NCBI GenBank assembly: GCA_011772865.1
Contig: WVYQ01000023.1
Coordinates: 271,097 to 335,096 of the forward strand
Reading direction: 5' to 3'
DNA from: Woeseiaceae bacterium
Lineage (GTDB): Bacteria; Pseudomonadota; Gammaproteobacteria; Steroidobacterales; Woeseiaceae
Length of the DNA stretch: 64,000 bases
The notes under the pieces: model-generated
What the model was told of the DNA's origin: nothing
Databases searched by the model: none
Seen by the model: the letters and a program-made list of their open reading frames with translations, nothing else
Part shown: in pieces, positions 1 to 10,942 of the stretch
Layout: each line of letters opens with the position of its first letter
How positions within the stretch are numbered: the stretch's first letter is position 1
Program-made: the position numbers and the translations under genes

Positions 1-347
1 TCCCGCAGCGCCTTCATCAGCTCCTCGAAACCACCGAGTGCTTCGATTTCTGCCCTTTCCTCCTCGCTCAGCATCAACTCGGCCTGGCGTTGCAGCCACT
101 CTTGCGGGATGTCGACAAATAAGTCCCGGAAGTTGTCTTCGGCGCCCTTGAAGTAGGCCCCGAATATCCGATCGAAGAGGTCGAGTTTGGACTCATCCTT
201 CACGAGGCAGGCACGGGCCAGATAGTAGAAGTCGTCAACACTCTGACCGGCCACGTCTTTCTTCATGGCCTCGAGCAGGGTCAGTAGCTCGGTGATCGAC
301 GTACTCATCCCGCCCTCACGAAGCATGTAAAAGAACGGAATCAGCAT
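1..347 (-). CDS. CoxE-like VWA-domain protein, N-terminal part (runs off left edge)
   Basis: An open frame on the minus strand starts at the ATG at 347 and stays open to the window edge. It reads MLIPFFYMLREGG at the N-terminus, continues with a helical LLTLLEAMKKDV segment and a DDFYYLARACLVKDES stretch. This opening is typical of the CoxE-like von Willebrand factor A proteins that are encoded directly after MoxR ATPases. In-frame ATGs at 326 and 308 are alternative starts, but the upstream one preserves the usual family beginning. It begins 12 nt after the stop of the MoxR gene, so the two are very probably co-transcribed and act together as an ATPase plus VWA adaptor. The VWA metal-binding domain itself would lie beyond the edge and cannot be checked. 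Confidence 0.75.
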   Translation of the reverse strand, partial: MLIPFFYMLREGGMSTSITELLTLLEAMKKDVAGQSVDDFYYLARACLVKDESKLDLFDRIFGAYFKGAEDNFRDLFVDIPQEWLQRQAELMLSEEERAEIEALGGFEELMKALR

Positions 348-359
348 GACAGTCTGCTG

Positions 360-1220
360 CTAGCGGGAGGAGCCAGCCCTCCGATCCAGGAATACCAGCT
401 GCTCGAAGAGGTGCACGTCCTGCTCGTTTTTGAGTAAGGCGCCATACAGCGGAGGTATGGCCTTGCGTGAATCATCGGCCCGTAACGCCTCGGGCGGAAT
501 ATCTTCTGCCAATAACAGCTTTATCCAGTCAAGTAACTCGGATGTAGAGGGTTTCTTCTTCAGGCCTGGAACATCGCGCACTTTAAAGAAAGCGTTCAGT
601 GCCTCCCTGAGCAGATTCTTCTTCAGCTTGGGAAAGTGAACGTTGACGATCTTTTCCATCGTCTTGTGGTCCGGGAACTTGATGTAATGAAAAAAGCAGC
701 GCCGCAGGAATGCGTCGGGCAATTCCTTTTCATTGTTGCTCGTGATGACGATGATTGGTCGATGCGATGCCTTTACGAGCTGCTGCGTTTCATAAACAAA
801 GAATTCCATGCGATCAAGCTCGCGCAACAGATCGTTCGGAAATTCGATATCAGCCTTGTCGACTTCGTCGATCAGGAGAACGGGCTGCTCGTCGGACTCG
901 AATGCTTCCCAGATCTTGCCACGCACGATGTAGTTGGAAATATCATGAACACGATCATCACCGAGCTGGGAATCACGCAGGCGCGCAACTGCGTCATACT
1001 CATACAAGCCCTGTTGCGCCTTCGTTGTGGACTTGATATGCCACTCATAGAGTGGCTTGCCCAGCGAGTTTGCCACCTCGATGGCCAGCTGGGTCTTGCC
1101 GGTGCCGGGCTCGCCTTTGACGAGTATCGGCCGCTCGAGCGTGACGGCCGCGTTGACCGCCATCATCAGATCGTCGGTCGCAACGTAGGTGCTCGTACTT
1201 GTGAACCTGCTTTGAGCCAT
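360..1220 (-). CDS. MoxR-family AAA+ ATPase
   Basis: This 286-residue protein has Walker A GEPGTGKT at about residues 36-43 and Walker B VLLIDEVDKAD at about 114-124, followed by a sensor-1 ITSNNEKELPDAFLRRC segment with an arginine-finger candidate. The order and spacing are those of the MoxR branch of AAA+ ATPases, which are thought to act as chaperones that insert cofactors or activate partner enzymes together with VWA proteins. The VWA partner follows 12 nt downstream. The gene begins 15 nt after the penicillin-acylase-type gene, so it probably belongs to the transcript that starts at pyk or further upstream. The actual client is unknown. Confidence 0.9.
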   Translation of the reverse strand: MAQSRFTSTSTYVATDDLMMAVNAAVTLERPILVKGEPGTGKTQLAIEVANSLGKPLYEWHIKSTTKAQQGLYEYDAVARLRDSQLGDDRVHDISNYIVRGKIWEAFESDEQPVLLIDEVDKADIEFPNDLLRELDRMEFFVYETQQLVKASHRPIIVITSNNEKELPDAFLRRCFFHYIKFPDHKTMEKIVNVHFPKLKKNLLREALNAFFKVRDVPGLKKKPSTSELLDWIKLLLAEDIPPEALRADDSRKAIPPLYGALLKNEQDVHLFEQLVFLDRRAGSSR

Positions 1221-1235
1221 CGCAGTATCTTACCG

Positions 1236-3605
1236 CTATTTGTCCGGCATCAGCAGCAGCTTATGTCGCGTCTCGCCAGGCAGAAAAGGGCTGGGCGTGC
1301 CGCGAACCCAGTCATCGTGCCCCTTGCCGTAGAAATCCGACAACGGGTGGCCGCTCTGGCCCGTTGGCATGTGCATGATACCGTTAGCCTCATCCCCTGG
1401 CGCGACCGAGAAGCGCTGCGATGCGCCAAACGTCCGGCCCTGGGCGCGCGGCAAATCGACGTCTCCTGCCAGCGGTTCGGCCGGCATGTTCAGGAACCCC
1501 CCGAGAATCGGCAAAGCTCCGCTGAGCGGATGCCGGATGCTGGCCATATTTCTCTCACCCCAGGTTCTGTCGGCAAGGGCGTCGCCGTAGTTGACCTCGA
1601 AGTAGCGAATACTCGAGCGAACAGCATCGACGAACAGTTCGTGCCAGTCGTCATAGCGGCCGGGCAACAGGTGTTCAGGCCGCTCGGAGACCAGCGTCCA
1701 TAACGGGCCTTCGAACTGATTGCTCAGTCGCAGATCGACATCTTCGCCGTACTCGGCACGTGCCGGCGCGGTTAGCGCATGAAACAAGCGTGACTGGACC
1801 TCGAGCCTGAATGACCTGACGAGCCGGTAACCGACCGATTCGGGCACAGCGCGCGGTATCCAGTCCTCGACCAGCCGCCGGTACTCCCCGAGCCGGGCAT
1901 CCCCGGCCACGTCATCGCCAGCGACCTCGTCGAGCAGCAAGTCGCGCCAGCGGCTCAGGAACAGCGCGCGGTCGTCGATCTGTATCGCGAGCATGTCATT
2001 GGCGCCAAATCGATCCTTCTGCATCAGGGCATCGCGGATCTGCCTCGCGCGGGCACCGAGATCATAGCCGCTGTCACCGATGATGCGGAGCGCCTCACCA
2101 TCGGCAACCCGGGCATTGGCCGTCCAGATGCGGCCGTTTTCGGGGTTCACGATGCGCGGCACCTGCGCGGGATCGAGCCAGCCCGACCATCCGGCGCCAT
2201 CACTCCAGTCGGCCGGCAAAGTTGGTTCATAACCGGTCCTGACGGGGATTCGGCCGGCAATGGTCCAGCCGACGTTTCCGGCGTCATCACCAACCACGAA
2301 ATTCTGCGGCGGACCCCCCATCGCATTCGCGATATCGAGCGCCTCTTCCACCGAGGCGGCAGTCTCGAGCCCGGCCAGGTTCAGGTTGAGCGCTTCAATG
2401 TCGTGAGCGATCCAGCGAATTGCAATTTCACCATCGGGGTAGTCGACGTCATCGTGCACAGGCCCCCATATCGTCTCGCGCACGACGAGCTCGATAGACT
2501 CACCGCCCCTGACGTCGATTCGTTCGATGATCTCGTCAAACGGCAGATCCGCGCCGCCGCTACGGTAGGTGTTCGGGCGGGAGCCGGGCTGAAGAACGAC
2601 AGCGTCGGACCAGTCGCCGTAACTGTTCGTGTTGCCCCAGGCAATTCGGGAGTTGCTCCCGCCGATGACGAACGGTGTGCCGGGTAACGTCACACCGGTC
2701 ACATCGCGCGGTTCCGAACCCTCCACAACCAGCCGCGCCTGGTACCACACGGCCGGAACCCGAAGTCCGAGATGCATGTCGTTCGATACCATCGCGGCCC
2801 CTGTCCCGGTGAGCGCACCGCTCACGACCCAGTTGTTGCTGCCCGGGAGATCCGGTTTGGCAATCTCATTCGGGGACGGTGACTGCTCGTCGAGCTCGCG
2901 CACCGACACGACGTCCGCCGACGGAATTGGCGGTTGCTGCCTGACATCTCCCATCAAAGGCGCGTCCCAGCTCGTCCCCTCGGGGTACATGAACGCGAAG
3001 ACCTCGGCAGGCAGAACTCGGTGCGCAAGACCCCGTTTCAGGTCCCGGTCGGCGCGTTCGTCATTGAGCATGAGGAACATCGTGTAGGCAACGAGTACCG
3101 TGTCCTCGGCGGCCCAGGACTCCGGGTCGACACCGAGCAGGTAATACTCGAACGGCTTGGCGCCGAGGTTAGCGAGTCCCGCATTGACCCCATCTGCGTA
3201 GCGCTCGAGCAGCTGAAGATCCTGTGCCGGCTGGCTCATCAGTGCCTTACCTGCCCGCGCCCGGAACCGGTGCAAACGAACCCGGCGGTCGTACTCGAGC
3301 ATCGCCTCGCCGAGCAACTCCGATAATTCCCCGGCGGACTGGCGCCGGATCAGGTCCATCTGAAAGAACCGGTCCTGGGCATGAGTGAACCCGGTCGCAA
3401 ACGCCACATCGCCGCGGGTCGTGGCGGAAATTGTCGTAATTCCATCGGCATCACGCTCGATCGCAGCCACAGCCCCGATTCCAGCGACGACCAGTTCGCC
3501 GTCGAGCTGCGGCAAGCTCGCGCGCAGCGTGAGCCAGGCCAGAATACCGACTGCGAGAATGGCTGTTACCAGCGTGCTGGCAACACGCAGCATCCACTTT
3601 TTCAC
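1236..3605 (-). CDS. Penicillin acylase family Ntn hydrolase (exported)
   Basis: The 789-residue product starts with a single N-terminal hydrophobic segment (residues about 5-27), consistent with export or membrane anchoring. The alpha-chain region carries the family's FATGFTHAQDRFFQMDLIRR signature at about 69-88. The Gly255-Ser256 junction in PGSNNWVVSG is the expected autoproteolytic site, with Ser256 becoming the catalytic N-terminal nucleophile of the beta chain. Family members hydrolyse amide bonds of penicillins, N-acyl-homoserine lactones or other acylated amines; the substrate cannot be read from the sequence. The gene sits only 10 nt after pyk, an odd neighbour for a glycolytic gene, and is followed by the MoxR/VWA pair. 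Confidence 0.88.
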   Translation of the reverse strand: MKKWMLRVASTLVTAILAVGILAWLTLRASLPQLDGELVVAGIGAVAAIERDADGITTISATTRGDVAFATGFTHAQDRFFQMDLIRRQSAGELSELLGEAMLEYDRRVRLHRFRARAGKALMSQPAQDLQLLERYADGVNAGLANLGAKPFEYYLLGVDPESWAAEDTVLVAYTMFLMLNDERADRDLKRGLAHRVLPAEVFAFMYPEGTSWDAPLMGDVRQQPPIPSADVVSVRELDEQSPSPNEIAKPDLPGSNNWVVSGALTGTGAAMVSNDMHLGLRVPAVWYQARLVVEGSEPRDVTGVTLPGTPFVIGGSNSRIAWGNTNSYGDWSDAVVLQPGSRPNTYRSGGADLPFDEIIERIDVRGGESIELVVRETIWGPVHDDVDYPDGEIAIRWIAHDIEALNLNLAGLETAASVEEALDIANAMGGPPQNFVVGDDAGNVGWTIAGRIPVRTGYEPTLPADWSDGAGWSGWLDPAQVPRIVNPENGRIWTANARVADGEALRIIGDSGYDLGARARQIRDALMQKDRFGANDMLAIQIDDRALFLSRWRDLLLDEVAGDDVAGDARLGEYRRLVEDWIPRAVPESVGYRLVRSFRLEVQSRLFHALTAPARAEYGEDVDLRLSNQFEGPLWTLVSERPEHLLPGRYDDWHELFVDAVRSSIRYFEVNYGDALADRTWGERNMASIRHPLSGALPILGGFLNMPAEPLAGDVDLPRAQGRTFGASQRFSVAPGDEANGIMHMPTGQSGHPLSDFYGKGHDDWVRGTPSPFLPGETRHKLLLMPDK

Positions 3606-3615
3606 TATTGGGTTC

Positions 3616-5046
3616 CTACGCTGTGACCGAAAGTATCTTCATGGCGTTCGTGCTTCCCGAGACGCCCTTGAGATCGCCTTTCGTGAATATTACAAGATCA
3701 CCGACCTCGACCAGCTGCTTCGAGAGCATCGTTTCGAAAATCGCCGCATACAGATGATCTCGATCGGTATCGAGAATTTCGAAGTGGATGGGGTACACAC
3801 CGCGGTACAACGCGACGCGGCGGCTCGTCGATGCATACGGCGTCATCGCGAAGATCGGGATATCGGAACGCACGCGAGACATCCATCGCGTCGTCGCACC
3901 CGATTCGGTCAATGCAATGATCGCCTTTACGTCCATATGATTGGCCGTATACATAACGGCCATCGCGATGGCCTCATCAACCAGCGCGAACTTGTCATCG
4001 GACCGCTGTCCCATGCGCCCTGCCTGGTGCGGAAATTTCTCGGCGCCAACGCATACGCTGCTCATCGCCTTGATTGCCTCGACCGGGTGGGCGCCGACCG
4101 CGGTCTCGCCGGACAGCATGACCGCATCCGTGCCATCGATAACGGCGTTGGCGACATCCGATACTTCGGCCCGCGTCGGGATCGGGTTCTCGATCATCGA
4201 CTCCATCATCTGGGTCGCTGTGATCACAACCTTGTATCGGGAGCGTGTCATCTGGATCAGCTCCTTCTGAATACCGGTCAGCTCGGCGTAACCCATTTCG
4301 ACGCCCAGGTCGCCGCGCGCGACCATGACGACATCTGCGGCTTCGATAATCGACTCAATATTCTCGACGGCCTCGGCGCGTTCGATCTTGGCAACGATGA
4401 GACCCTTGCCTCCCGCCTCGTGGAATAAGCTGCGCGCTTCATCGACGTCTTCACCCGAACGCACGAAAGACACGGCCAAAAAGTCCATCCCGAGCTCGGC
4501 CGCAAGCTTGATGTTGGCGCGGTCGATATCCGTCAACGCTGGCGCCGACAGGCCACCGCCCTTGAGATTGATGCCCTTGTGATCGGAGAGGATGCCGCCG
4601 TTGACGACGGTGGTATGAATACGAGTACCATCGACACGCTCCACGGCAAGCGTGATCATGCCGTCGTTGAGCAGGAGAATGTCGCCTTCCGAAACGTCTT
4701 CGTGCAGCGACTCGAGAGCGACACCTACACCATCCTGGCTGCCGGCCGACAGACCGAGAGAGCTGTCCAGGAAGAACGAGGCGCCTTCGTCCAGGTGGAC
4801 ACTTCCTTGCTCGAATCGCTTGATGCGAATCTTCGGTCCCTGGAGGTCTCCCATCAGCCCGACGTCGCGCTCGCACTCGTCGGCCGCCAACCGTAAGGTC
4901 TCAGCCCGGCGGCGATGATCTGCCTCGCCGCCGTGCGAGAAGTTCAGCCTCGCGACGTCGAGTCCCGCATTGATCATCTTGCACAGCGTCTGCTTGTCGT
5001 CAGACGCCGGTCCGAGAGTCGCGACTATCTTGGTCCGTCTTTGCAT
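3616..5046 (-). CDS. pyk: Pyruvate kinase
   Basis: Pyruvate kinase converts phosphoenolpyruvate and ADP to pyruvate and ATP in the cytoplasm. The 476-residue length is normal. It opens with RRTKIVATLGPAS and NFSHG, typical of the family, and contains MVARGDLGVEMG, ITATQMMESMIENPIPTRAEVSDVAN (pieces of the signature around the substrate and metal site) and the active-site lysine in LIVAKIERAE. The gene lies in the tkt-gap-pgk-pyk order usual for gammaproteobacteria, but a plus-strand gene now separates it from pgk, so it needs its own promoter in the 115-bp gap before 5162. A downstream fba, often found here, is absent; an Ntn hydrolase follows instead. Confidence 0.96.
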   Translation of the reverse strand: MQRRTKIVATLGPASDDKQTLCKMINAGLDVARLNFSHGGEADHRRRAETLRLAADECERDVGLMGDLQGPKIRIKRFEQGSVHLDEGASFFLDSSLGLSAGSQDGVGVALESLHEDVSEGDILLLNDGMITLAVERVDGTRIHTTVVNGGILSDHKGINLKGGGLSAPALTDIDRANIKLAAELGMDFLAVSFVRSGEDVDEARSLFHEAGGKGLIVAKIERAEAVENIESIIEAADVVMVARGDLGVEMGYAELTGIQKELIQMTRSRYKVVITATQMMESMIENPIPTRAEVSDVANAVIDGTDAVMLSGETAVGAHPVEAIKAMSSVCVGAEKFPHQAGRMGQRSDDKFALVDEAIAMAVMYTANHMDVKAIIALTESGATTRWMSRVRSDIPIFAMTPYASTSRRVALYRGVYPIHFEILDTDRDHLYAAIFETMLSKQLVEVGDLVIFTKGDLKGVSGSTNAMKILSVTA

Positions 5047-5161
5047 GGCGGCGATTATTGCATATGCCGGACCATAAGGCTGTTGGGCTAGAATGGCGCT
5101 GCCTTCAACTTGTCATTCGATAAAGCTATGCTGACCGTTTGACCCGAACTCATCCCGCCAC

Positions 5162-6529
5162 ATGGATCGACGCCGCTTCCTGCAAACCCTGGCCATTGCG
5201 GCCGCCGCGCCAGCGGTGCCGGTGCGTGCGCGCGAGAATGATGCCAAAGTAGGACCGCTGCGCTCCGATCCCAACAAGATCCTCGACCTGCCGCACGGTT
5301 ACAGCTACTCGATTGTCTCGACGGCGGGCGAGCGTATGGACGACGGGCTATGCGTGCCTCAAGCCCATGACGGCATGGCGGCATTTGCGCGCGACGACGG
5401 CCGTATCGCTTTGGTTTGCAACCACGAGATCAAACCGGCCTTCAGGGACCAGAGCGCGTTTGCGAAATTGTCGGACAGGCAGCTATCGGAACTCCGGGAC
5501 AGGATCTACGACTGGGGCAGCGGCAAGACGCCGGGTTGCGGTGGCACCACGACCACGATTTACAACCCTGCTACGCAACAGACCGAGCGCCAGTTCCTGA
5601 GTCTGGCGGGCACCGAGCTCAACTGCGACGGTGGCCCGACTCCCTGGGGCACCTGGCTGAGCTGCGAGGAATGCTTCGAGTCCCCCGGCAACGATTTGAG
5701 TGCCGCGCGGTTTGTGCGCCGCGACAGGTGGCATGGCTATGTTTTCGAAGTTCCTGCCGACGCCGAAGGTATGGTTGATCCGGTACCGATAAAGGCCATG
5801 GGCAAGTTCGAGCATGAAGCCGCTGCGGTGCACGAGAAGAGCGGTATCGTCTACATGACCGAAGATCGCCACCACTCCCTGTTTTATCGCTATATCCCCA
5901 ATGCCCCGGGCAAGCTCCGGGAAGGCGGCAAACTGCAGGCGTTGGCGGTCGTTGGCCAGCCATCATTCATGACGCACAACTGGTCGCGCCAACCTGACAT
6001 CCGTCCCGGCGAATCGCTGCCGGTCCACTGGATCGATCTCGACAACGTCAATTCCGCCAAGAATGACCTGCGACTGCGCGGCGCAGAAGCCGGCGCGGCA
6101 ATGTTCGCCCGCGGAGAAGGTCTGTGCACCAACGGTGAAGACGTCGCATTCACCTGCACGATCGGCGGTCCCGCTCGACTCGGCCAGGTGTTCGCCTATC
6201 AGCCAAGCCCGTTCGAAGGCCAGGCGGCAGAGCAGGACTCGCCAGCCGAACTGACCCTGATCGACGAGGCAACTCATGGCTCGATGCTGCGCAATGCCGA
6301 CAACATTACGTTTGCGCCCTGGGGCGATCTGATCGTGTGCGAGGATACGTCCAGTCACTGTGGACTTGTCGGGATAAGGCCGGACGGAAGCCAGTACCAA
6401 CTGGCGGACAACGCCTATTCGAACTCCGAACTCGCGGGCGTTTGCTTTTCGCCCGACGGAGCCGTCCTGTTCGTGAATGTGCAGTACCCGGGAATGACAC
6501 TCGCCATCACGGGGCCCTTCCCGACTTAG
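5162..6529 (+). CDS. PhoX-like (DUF839) Tat-exported phosphatase family protein
   Basis: The protein (455 residues) begins [17 protein letters not shown], a twin-arginine signal with an RRRFLQ core and an alanine-rich hydrophobic stretch, so it is probably exported folded to the periplasm. The mature part contains PhoX/DUF839-type features: an early CNHEIKP segment, CEECFES, the [11 protein letters not shown] loop, [12 protein letters not shown], and a C-terminal [12 protein letters not shown] followed by a beta-propeller-like repeat. PhoX enzymes are Ca/Fe-dependent alkaline phosphatases; activity here is inferred. It is transcribed opposite to the surrounding glycolytic genes, and its stop codon overlaps the pgk stop by 3 nt, so it looks inserted into an ancestral pgk-pyk junction. 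Confidence 0.82.
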   Translation: MDRRRFLQTLAIAAAAPAVPVRARENDAKVGPLRSDPNKILDLPHGYSYSIVSTAGERMDDGLCVPQAHDGMAAFARDDGRIALVCNHEIKPAFRDQSAFAKLSDRQLSELRDRIYDWGSGKTPGCGGTTTTIYNPATQQTERQFLSLAGTELNCDGGPTPWGTWLSCEECFESPGNDLSAARFVRRDRWHGYVFEVPADAEGMVDPVPIKAMGKFEHEAAAVHEKSGIVYMTEDRHHSLFYRYIPNAPGKLREGGKLQALAVVGQPSFMTHNWSRQPDIRPGESLPVHWIDLDNVNSAKNDLRLRGAEAGAAMFARGEGLCTNGEDVAFTCTIGGPARLGQVFAYQPSPFEGQAAEQDSPAELTLIDEATHGSMLRNADNITFAPWGDLIVCEDTSSHCGLVGIRPDGSQYQLADNAYSNSELAGVCFSPDGAVLFVNVQYPGMTLAITGPFPT

Positions 6530-7701
6530 CCAGCTGCGCGCTTTTCGAGCATGGCGACGGCGGGCAGTTTCTTGCCCTCGACAAATTCGAGAAACGCCCC
6601 GCCGCCGGTCGAAATATAGGATATCCCGTCACGCACACCATACTTGTCGATAGCCGCCAGGGTGTCACCACCGCCGGCCACTGAAAATGCGTCACTCGAT
6701 GCTATAGCCTCGGCAAGCGCCCTCGTGCCCTCTCCAAACGCATCGAATTCGAAAACGCCGACCGGGCCATTCCAGATAATCGTGCCGGCATCCTTCAGTA
6801 TGGCCGCAAACCGCTGCGCGGTGTCGGGACCGATGTCGAGAATCATCTCGTCAATGGCGACATCCTCGCTGTTCTTGAGAACAGGCTCCGCGTCGGCCGA
6901 AAACTCACGAGCGACGATGACGTCTTGCGGCACCGGAATCCGGGCACGCCCTGCGCCGCCCGCCGCGAGCCTGCGCGCCGTATCGACCATGTCGGACTCG
7001 TAAAGCGAGTTGCCGACATCCTGACCCGCGGCAGCGATGAATGTATTCGCGATGCCGCCGCCAACGATCAGCGTATCGACGATTCCGGCCAATGCATCGA
7101 GCACGGTCAGCTTGGTCGATACTTTCGACCCGCCAACGATTGCGACGAACGGCCGTGCAGGATCGTCGAGTGCCTTGCCGAGCGCTTCGAGTTCGGCGGC
7201 CAGCAGCGGACCGGCGCAGGCGTGAGGCGCGTATTCTCCGACACCGTAGGTGCTGGCCTGCGCTCGATGAGCCGTGCCGAAGGCGTCCATCACGTAAACG
7301 TCGCAGAGTGCGGCCATCTTGCGCGCCAGCGCTTCGTCGCAGGCCTTTTCACCTTCGAGGAAGCGCACATTCTCGAGCAAAACCAGCCCGCCGGGCGCAA
7401 CATCGACGCCGTCGATCCAGTCCCGGACGAGTGGTACGTCGATGCCAAGCAGGCCGGCCATGTGCGTTGCCACGGGTTGTAGCGAAAACTTCTCCTCCGG
7501 CTGGCCCTCGGTCGGGCGGCCCAGGTGGGACATCACCATGACCGCGGCACCTGCATCGAGGGCCGCCTTTATCGTCGGCAATGCCGCCCGGATGCGCGCG
7601 TCCGAGGTCACGACGCCATCAGCGACCGGCACATTGAGGTCTTCGCGTATCAATACGCGCTTGCCCGACAAGTCAATGTCGGTCATTCGTGCGATGGACA
7701 T
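6526..7701 (-). CDS. pgk: Phosphoglycerate kinase
   Basis: Catalyses transfer of phosphate from 1,3-bisphosphoglycerate to ADP in glycolysis and the reverse in gluconeogenesis. The 391-residue product has the family's [19 protein letters not shown], the [13 protein letters not shown] segment and a C-terminal [10 protein letters not shown] nucleotide-binding loop. The start at 7701 is preceded by a GGGAGG ribosome-binding site; the in-frame ATG at 7686 is an alternative. It follows gap by 24 nt, in one operon with tkt and gap. Confidence 0.96.
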   Translation of the reverse strand: MSIARMTDIDLSGKRVLIREDLNVPVADGVVTSDARIRAALPTIKAALDAGAAVMVMSHLGRPTEGQPEEKFSLQPVATHMAGLLGIDVPLVRDWIDGVDVAPGGLVLLENVRFLEGEKACDEALARKMAALCDVYVMDAFGTAHRAQASTYGVGEYAPHACAGPLLAAELEALGKALDDPARPFVAIVGGSKVSTKLTVLDALAGIVDTLIVGGGIANTFIAAAGQDVGNSLYESDMVDTARRLAAGGAGRARIPVPQDVIVAREFSADAEPVLKNSEDVAIDEMILDIGPDTAQRFAAILKDAGTIIWNGPVGVFEFDAFGEGTRALAEAIASSDAFSVAGGGDTLAAIDKYGVRDGISYISTGGGAFLEFVEGKKLPAVAMLEKRAAG

Positions 7702-7725
7702 GTACGTCCTCCCTGGCTGACGAAC

Positions 7726-8739
7726 CTAGCCGGCGTTGACGAGCGCCTTGGTCGTATCGAGCATACGGCAGGAGAAGCCCCACTCGTTGTCGTACCAGGA
7801 GATGACTTTGACGAGGGTTCCTTCCATCACGCGGGTCAGGCCGGCGTCGTACGTCGACGAATGCGGATCGTGATTGAAGTCGATCGATACCAGCGGCTCG
7901 TCGTTATAGGCGAGCACGCCCTTCAGATCGCCTTGTGCTGCTTCCTTCATGATGGCGTTTATCTCTTCGACACTGGTTTCGCGTTCGGCAACAAAACACA
8001 AGTCCACCGCCGAAACATTGATTGTCGGTACGCGCATCGAGAAGCCGTCGAGCTTGCCGTTCAGATCCGGTAGTACGAGGCCTACCGCGGCAGCCGCGCC
8101 GGTCTTTGTCGGGATCTGCGACATCGTTGCTGAACGCGCACGGCGCAGGTCCTTGTGAAAAACGTCAGTCAGCACCTGGTCATTCGTGTACGCATGAATT
8201 GTCGTCATCAGACCGTGCTTCACACCGATCTTCTCGTGCAGCGGCTTGACCAGCGGCGCCAGGCAGTTGGTCGTGCACGACGCGTTGGAGATGACCGTGT
8301 CGCTCGCCGTCAGCGTGTCGTGATTCACGCCGAAAACGATGGTCGCATCAACGTCGGCGCCGCCGGGTGCCGAGATAACGACTTTTTTTGCGCCGCCATC
8401 GAGGTGCTTGCTTGCGGCCTCGCGCGTGCGGAACAGGCCTGTGCATTCCCAGACGACATCGACGCCCAGGTCGCCCCACGGCAACTTCGACGGGTCGCGC
8501 TCCGCGAAAACCTTGACGCGATCGCCGTTCACGATGATGTCGTCGCCATCGACTTCGACCGTTCCCGGGAACGGCCCATGCGCCGTATCGCGGCGGGTCA
8601 GATGCGCGTTGGTGTTCGCGTCGCCGAGATCATTGAGGGCTACGACGTCAAACTCGTCGGTCCGACCGAGTTCGTGGATCGCGCGCAGCACGTTACGGCC
8701 AATACGGCCGTAGCCGTTGATTCCAACCTTGATGGTCAT
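7726..8739 (-). CDS. gap: Type I glyceraldehyde-3-phosphate dehydrogenase
   Basis: Oxidises glyceraldehyde 3-phosphate to 1,3-bisphosphoglycerate with NAD(P). The 337-residue protein starts with the Rossmann motif [16 protein letters not shown] and contains the catalytic-cysteine signature [13 protein letters not shown] near residue 155, HAYTNDQ and the C-terminal [13 protein letters not shown]. It lies 14 nt after tkt and 24 nt before pgk on the same strand. Genes of this arrangement are often the reversible, epd-like or gluconeogenic GapDH; cofactor choice was not assigned. Confidence 0.95.
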   Translation of the reverse strand: MTIKVGINGYGRIGRNVLRAIHELGRTDEFDVVALNDLGDANTNAHLTRRDTAHGPFPGTVEVDGDDIIVNGDRVKVFAERDPSKLPWGDLGVDVVWECTGLFRTREAASKHLDGGAKKVVISAPGGADVDATIVFGVNHDTLTASDTVISNASCTTNCLAPLVKPLHEKIGVKHGLMTTIHAYTNDQVLTDVFHKDLRRARSATMSQIPTKTGAAAAVGLVLPDLNGKLDGFSMRVPTINVSAVDLCFVAERETSVEEINAIMKEAAQGDLKGVLAYNDEPLVSIDFNHDPHSSTYDAGLTRVMEGTLVKVISWYDNEWGFSCRMLDTTKALVNAG

Positions 8740-8753
8740 TTTTGTCTCCTGAT

Positions 8754-10775
8754 CTAAATTAGTTCTCTGGCCACTCGGACGACGTTGTCGGTCGAGAAGC
8801 CGAAATGTTCAAAAAGCTCGCCCGCAGGCGCGGACTCACCAAACTGGTCGAGGCCGATGACGCGCCCGCCCGGGCCCGCAACACGCCACCAGATTGCGGT
8901 GACGCCTGCCTCGATGACCACGCGCGCCGTCACACTGGCCGGGAGAACCTGCTCGCGGTAGTCATCGGTCTGCGCTTCGAAAACCTCGAGGCACGGCATC
9001 GATACCACGCGAACCGCGACGCCGTCGGCGGACAGTGCATCCGCAGCAGACATGGCCAGCTCGACCTCGGATCCCGTCGCAACCAACAGGATTTGCGCGG
9101 CGCCCTCACAATCCCTCAACACGTATCCGCCACGAGTTATCGAGGCTACCTGGTCATCGCTACGGTTTTGATGGGGCAAGCCTTGCCGTGTCAACACCAG
9201 GCTCGTCGGTCCGTCGCGGCGCTCGATCGCATCCCGCCAGGCGACCGCGGTCTCGACAGCGTCACAGGGACGCCAGACTCGCATGTTCGGCATCAGCCGC
9301 AGTGACGCCGTGTGTTCAACGGGTTGATGCGTCGGCCCGTCCTCACCAAGGCCGATGGAATCGTGCGTATATACGAGGATGCTCTGGATCCTCATCAACG
9401 CGGCCATCCGCAGCGCGTTGCGGGCATAGTCCGAGAACGTCAGGAAAGTACCCGAATACGGGATGACGCCGCCATGCAAGGCCATACCGTTGCACAGCGC
9501 CGTCATTCCGAACTCTCGAACGCCGAAATAAATGTAGTTGCCGGCTGCGTCGTCCCCGGTTATGACACTCGACCCGGAGTGCTTGGTCAGGTTCGAGCCG
9601 GTGAGATCGGCCGATCCACCGGCCAGCTCGGGAAGCAGCGGCGCGAAAGCGTTGAGCGCAACCAGGGAAGCTTTGCGCGTCGCCATCGATTCGCCGGCGG
9701 CCGCTATCTCGGCGATCGCCTTGTCAGCATGGTCGCTCCAGTTCTCAGGCAGCCTGCCGTGCGCACGTCGCAGGTATTCAGCAGCGAGTTCCGGATGTTC
9801 AGCCCGGTATTCGCCGAAAGTCTTTTCCCAGTCTTTCTCATCCGCCTCACCACGCGCCCTGCCATCCCAGGCAGCGGCGACATCGGCAGGAATCTCGAAC
9901 GGCGGAGCGTCCCATCCAAGTTCCTTGCGAGCCGCAGCAACTTCTTCGTCACCGAGCGGTGCGCCATGCGTCGATGCCGTCCCTTGTTTGTTTGGCGCCC
10001 CGAAACCGATGATTGTCTTGCAGCAGATCAGCGACGGTTTGCCAGTTTCCGCGACAGCCTTCTCGATGGCCCCGGCGATCGCCACACTATCGTGCCCGTC
10101 CACGTCCGCGATGACCTGCCAGCCGTAGGCCTCGAAGCGCTTCACCGTGTCGTCGGTGAACCAGCCATCGACCTCGCCATCGATCGATATGTTGTTATCG
10201 TCGTAAACCGCGATGAGCTTGCCGAGCTTGAGCGTTCCCGCCAGCGAGCAGGCCTCGTGGGAGATTCCTTCCATCATGCAACCGTCGCCGAGAAACACCC
10301 ACGTCTTGTGGTCGACGACGTCGAAACCCGGCCTGTTGAACTGCGCTGCCAGCATCTTCTCGGTCAGCGCCATCCCCACGGCATTGGTGATGCCCTGCCC
10401 CAGCGGACCGGTGGTCGTCTCGATCGACAGCTCGGGCTCGTATTCCGGGTGCCCGGCCGTGCGATAGCCGAACTGCCGGAAATTGCGGATTTCGTCGATC
10501 GACAGATCGTATCCCGTCAGGTGCAGCAGGCTATACAAGAGCATCGAGCCGTGGCCGTTGGACAGGACAAAGCGATCGCGGTTTACCCACTGCGGGTTCG
10601 CCGGGTTGTGCCTCAGGTAGTCGTTCCACAGGACCTCAGCGATGTCGGCCATGCCCATCGGTGCCCCGGGGTGTCCTGAATTAGCGGCCTGTACGGCGTC
10701 CATTGATAGCGCCCGGATAGCATTAGCGAGTTCTCGCCGGTCGGGCTGGCCGGCTCTCGTTGCTTCTTGTGACAT
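8754..10775 (-). CDS. tkt: Transketolase
   Basis: Thiamine-diphosphate enzyme moving two-carbon ketol units between pentose-phosphate sugars. The start chosen is the ATG at 10775 ([20 protein letters not shown]), because the longer frame up to 10856 adds 27 unrelated residues. The product is then 673 residues, the usual length. Visible motifs are [14 protein letters not shown], the thiamine-diphosphate motif [12 protein letters not shown], and the C-terminal [10 protein letters not shown]. It heads the tkt-gap-pgk operon and is divergent from metK; a 221-bp shared region must carry both promoters. Confidence 0.95.
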   Translation of the reverse strand: MSQEATRAGQPDRRELANAIRALSMDAVQAANSGHPGAPMGMADIAEVLWNDYLRHNPANPQWVNRDRFVLSNGHGSMLLYSLLHLTGYDLSIDEIRNFRQFGYRTAGHPEYEPELSIETTTGPLGQGITNAVGMALTEKMLAAQFNRPGFDVVDHKTWVFLGDGCMMEGISHEACSLAGTLKLGKLIAVYDDNNISIDGEVDGWFTDDTVKRFEAYGWQVIADVDGHDSVAIAGAIEKAVAETGKPSLICCKTIIGFGAPNKQGTASTHGAPLGDEEVAAARKELGWDAPPFEIPADVAAAWDGRARGEADEKDWEKTFGEYRAEHPELAAEYLRRAHGRLPENWSDHADKAIAEIAAAGESMATRKASLVALNAFAPLLPELAGGSADLTGSNLTKHSGSSVITGDDAAGNYIYFGVREFGMTALCNGMALHGGVIPYSGTFLTFSDYARNALRMAALMRIQSILVYTHDSIGLGEDGPTHQPVEHTASLRLMPNMRVWRPCDAVETAVAWRDAIERRDGPTSLVLTRQGLPHQNRSDDQVASITRGGYVLRDCEGAAQILLVATGSEVELAMSAADALSADGVAVRVVSMPCLEVFEAQTDDYREQVLPASVTARVVIEAGVTAIWWRVAGPGGRVIGLDQFGESAPAGELFEHFGFSTDNVVRVARELI

Positions 10776-10942
10776 CGCGGTTTTCTTATGGTGAATTGGC
10801 AGGAAAAGCCCCGTCCGTGAGCCGCGCATTTTCGCGGTTTTGGCTACAAGGGGCAAGCTTACTGCACTTCAGTGTTGTAGTACGCGAGCCGCTCCTGCGG
10901 ACTTGTCACATTTTGTTGCTGCTCGGGACTACGCATGGTTTT

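Noticed and set aside
636..1703. 355-residue plus-strand open frame
   Set aside because: It is antisense to the MoxR and penicillin-acylase-type genes and reads as a shadow frame of GC-rich coding sequence with no family features.
9312..10679. 455-residue plus-strand open frame
   Set aside because: It is antisense to transketolase, composed of Arg-rich sequence with no recognisable fold.
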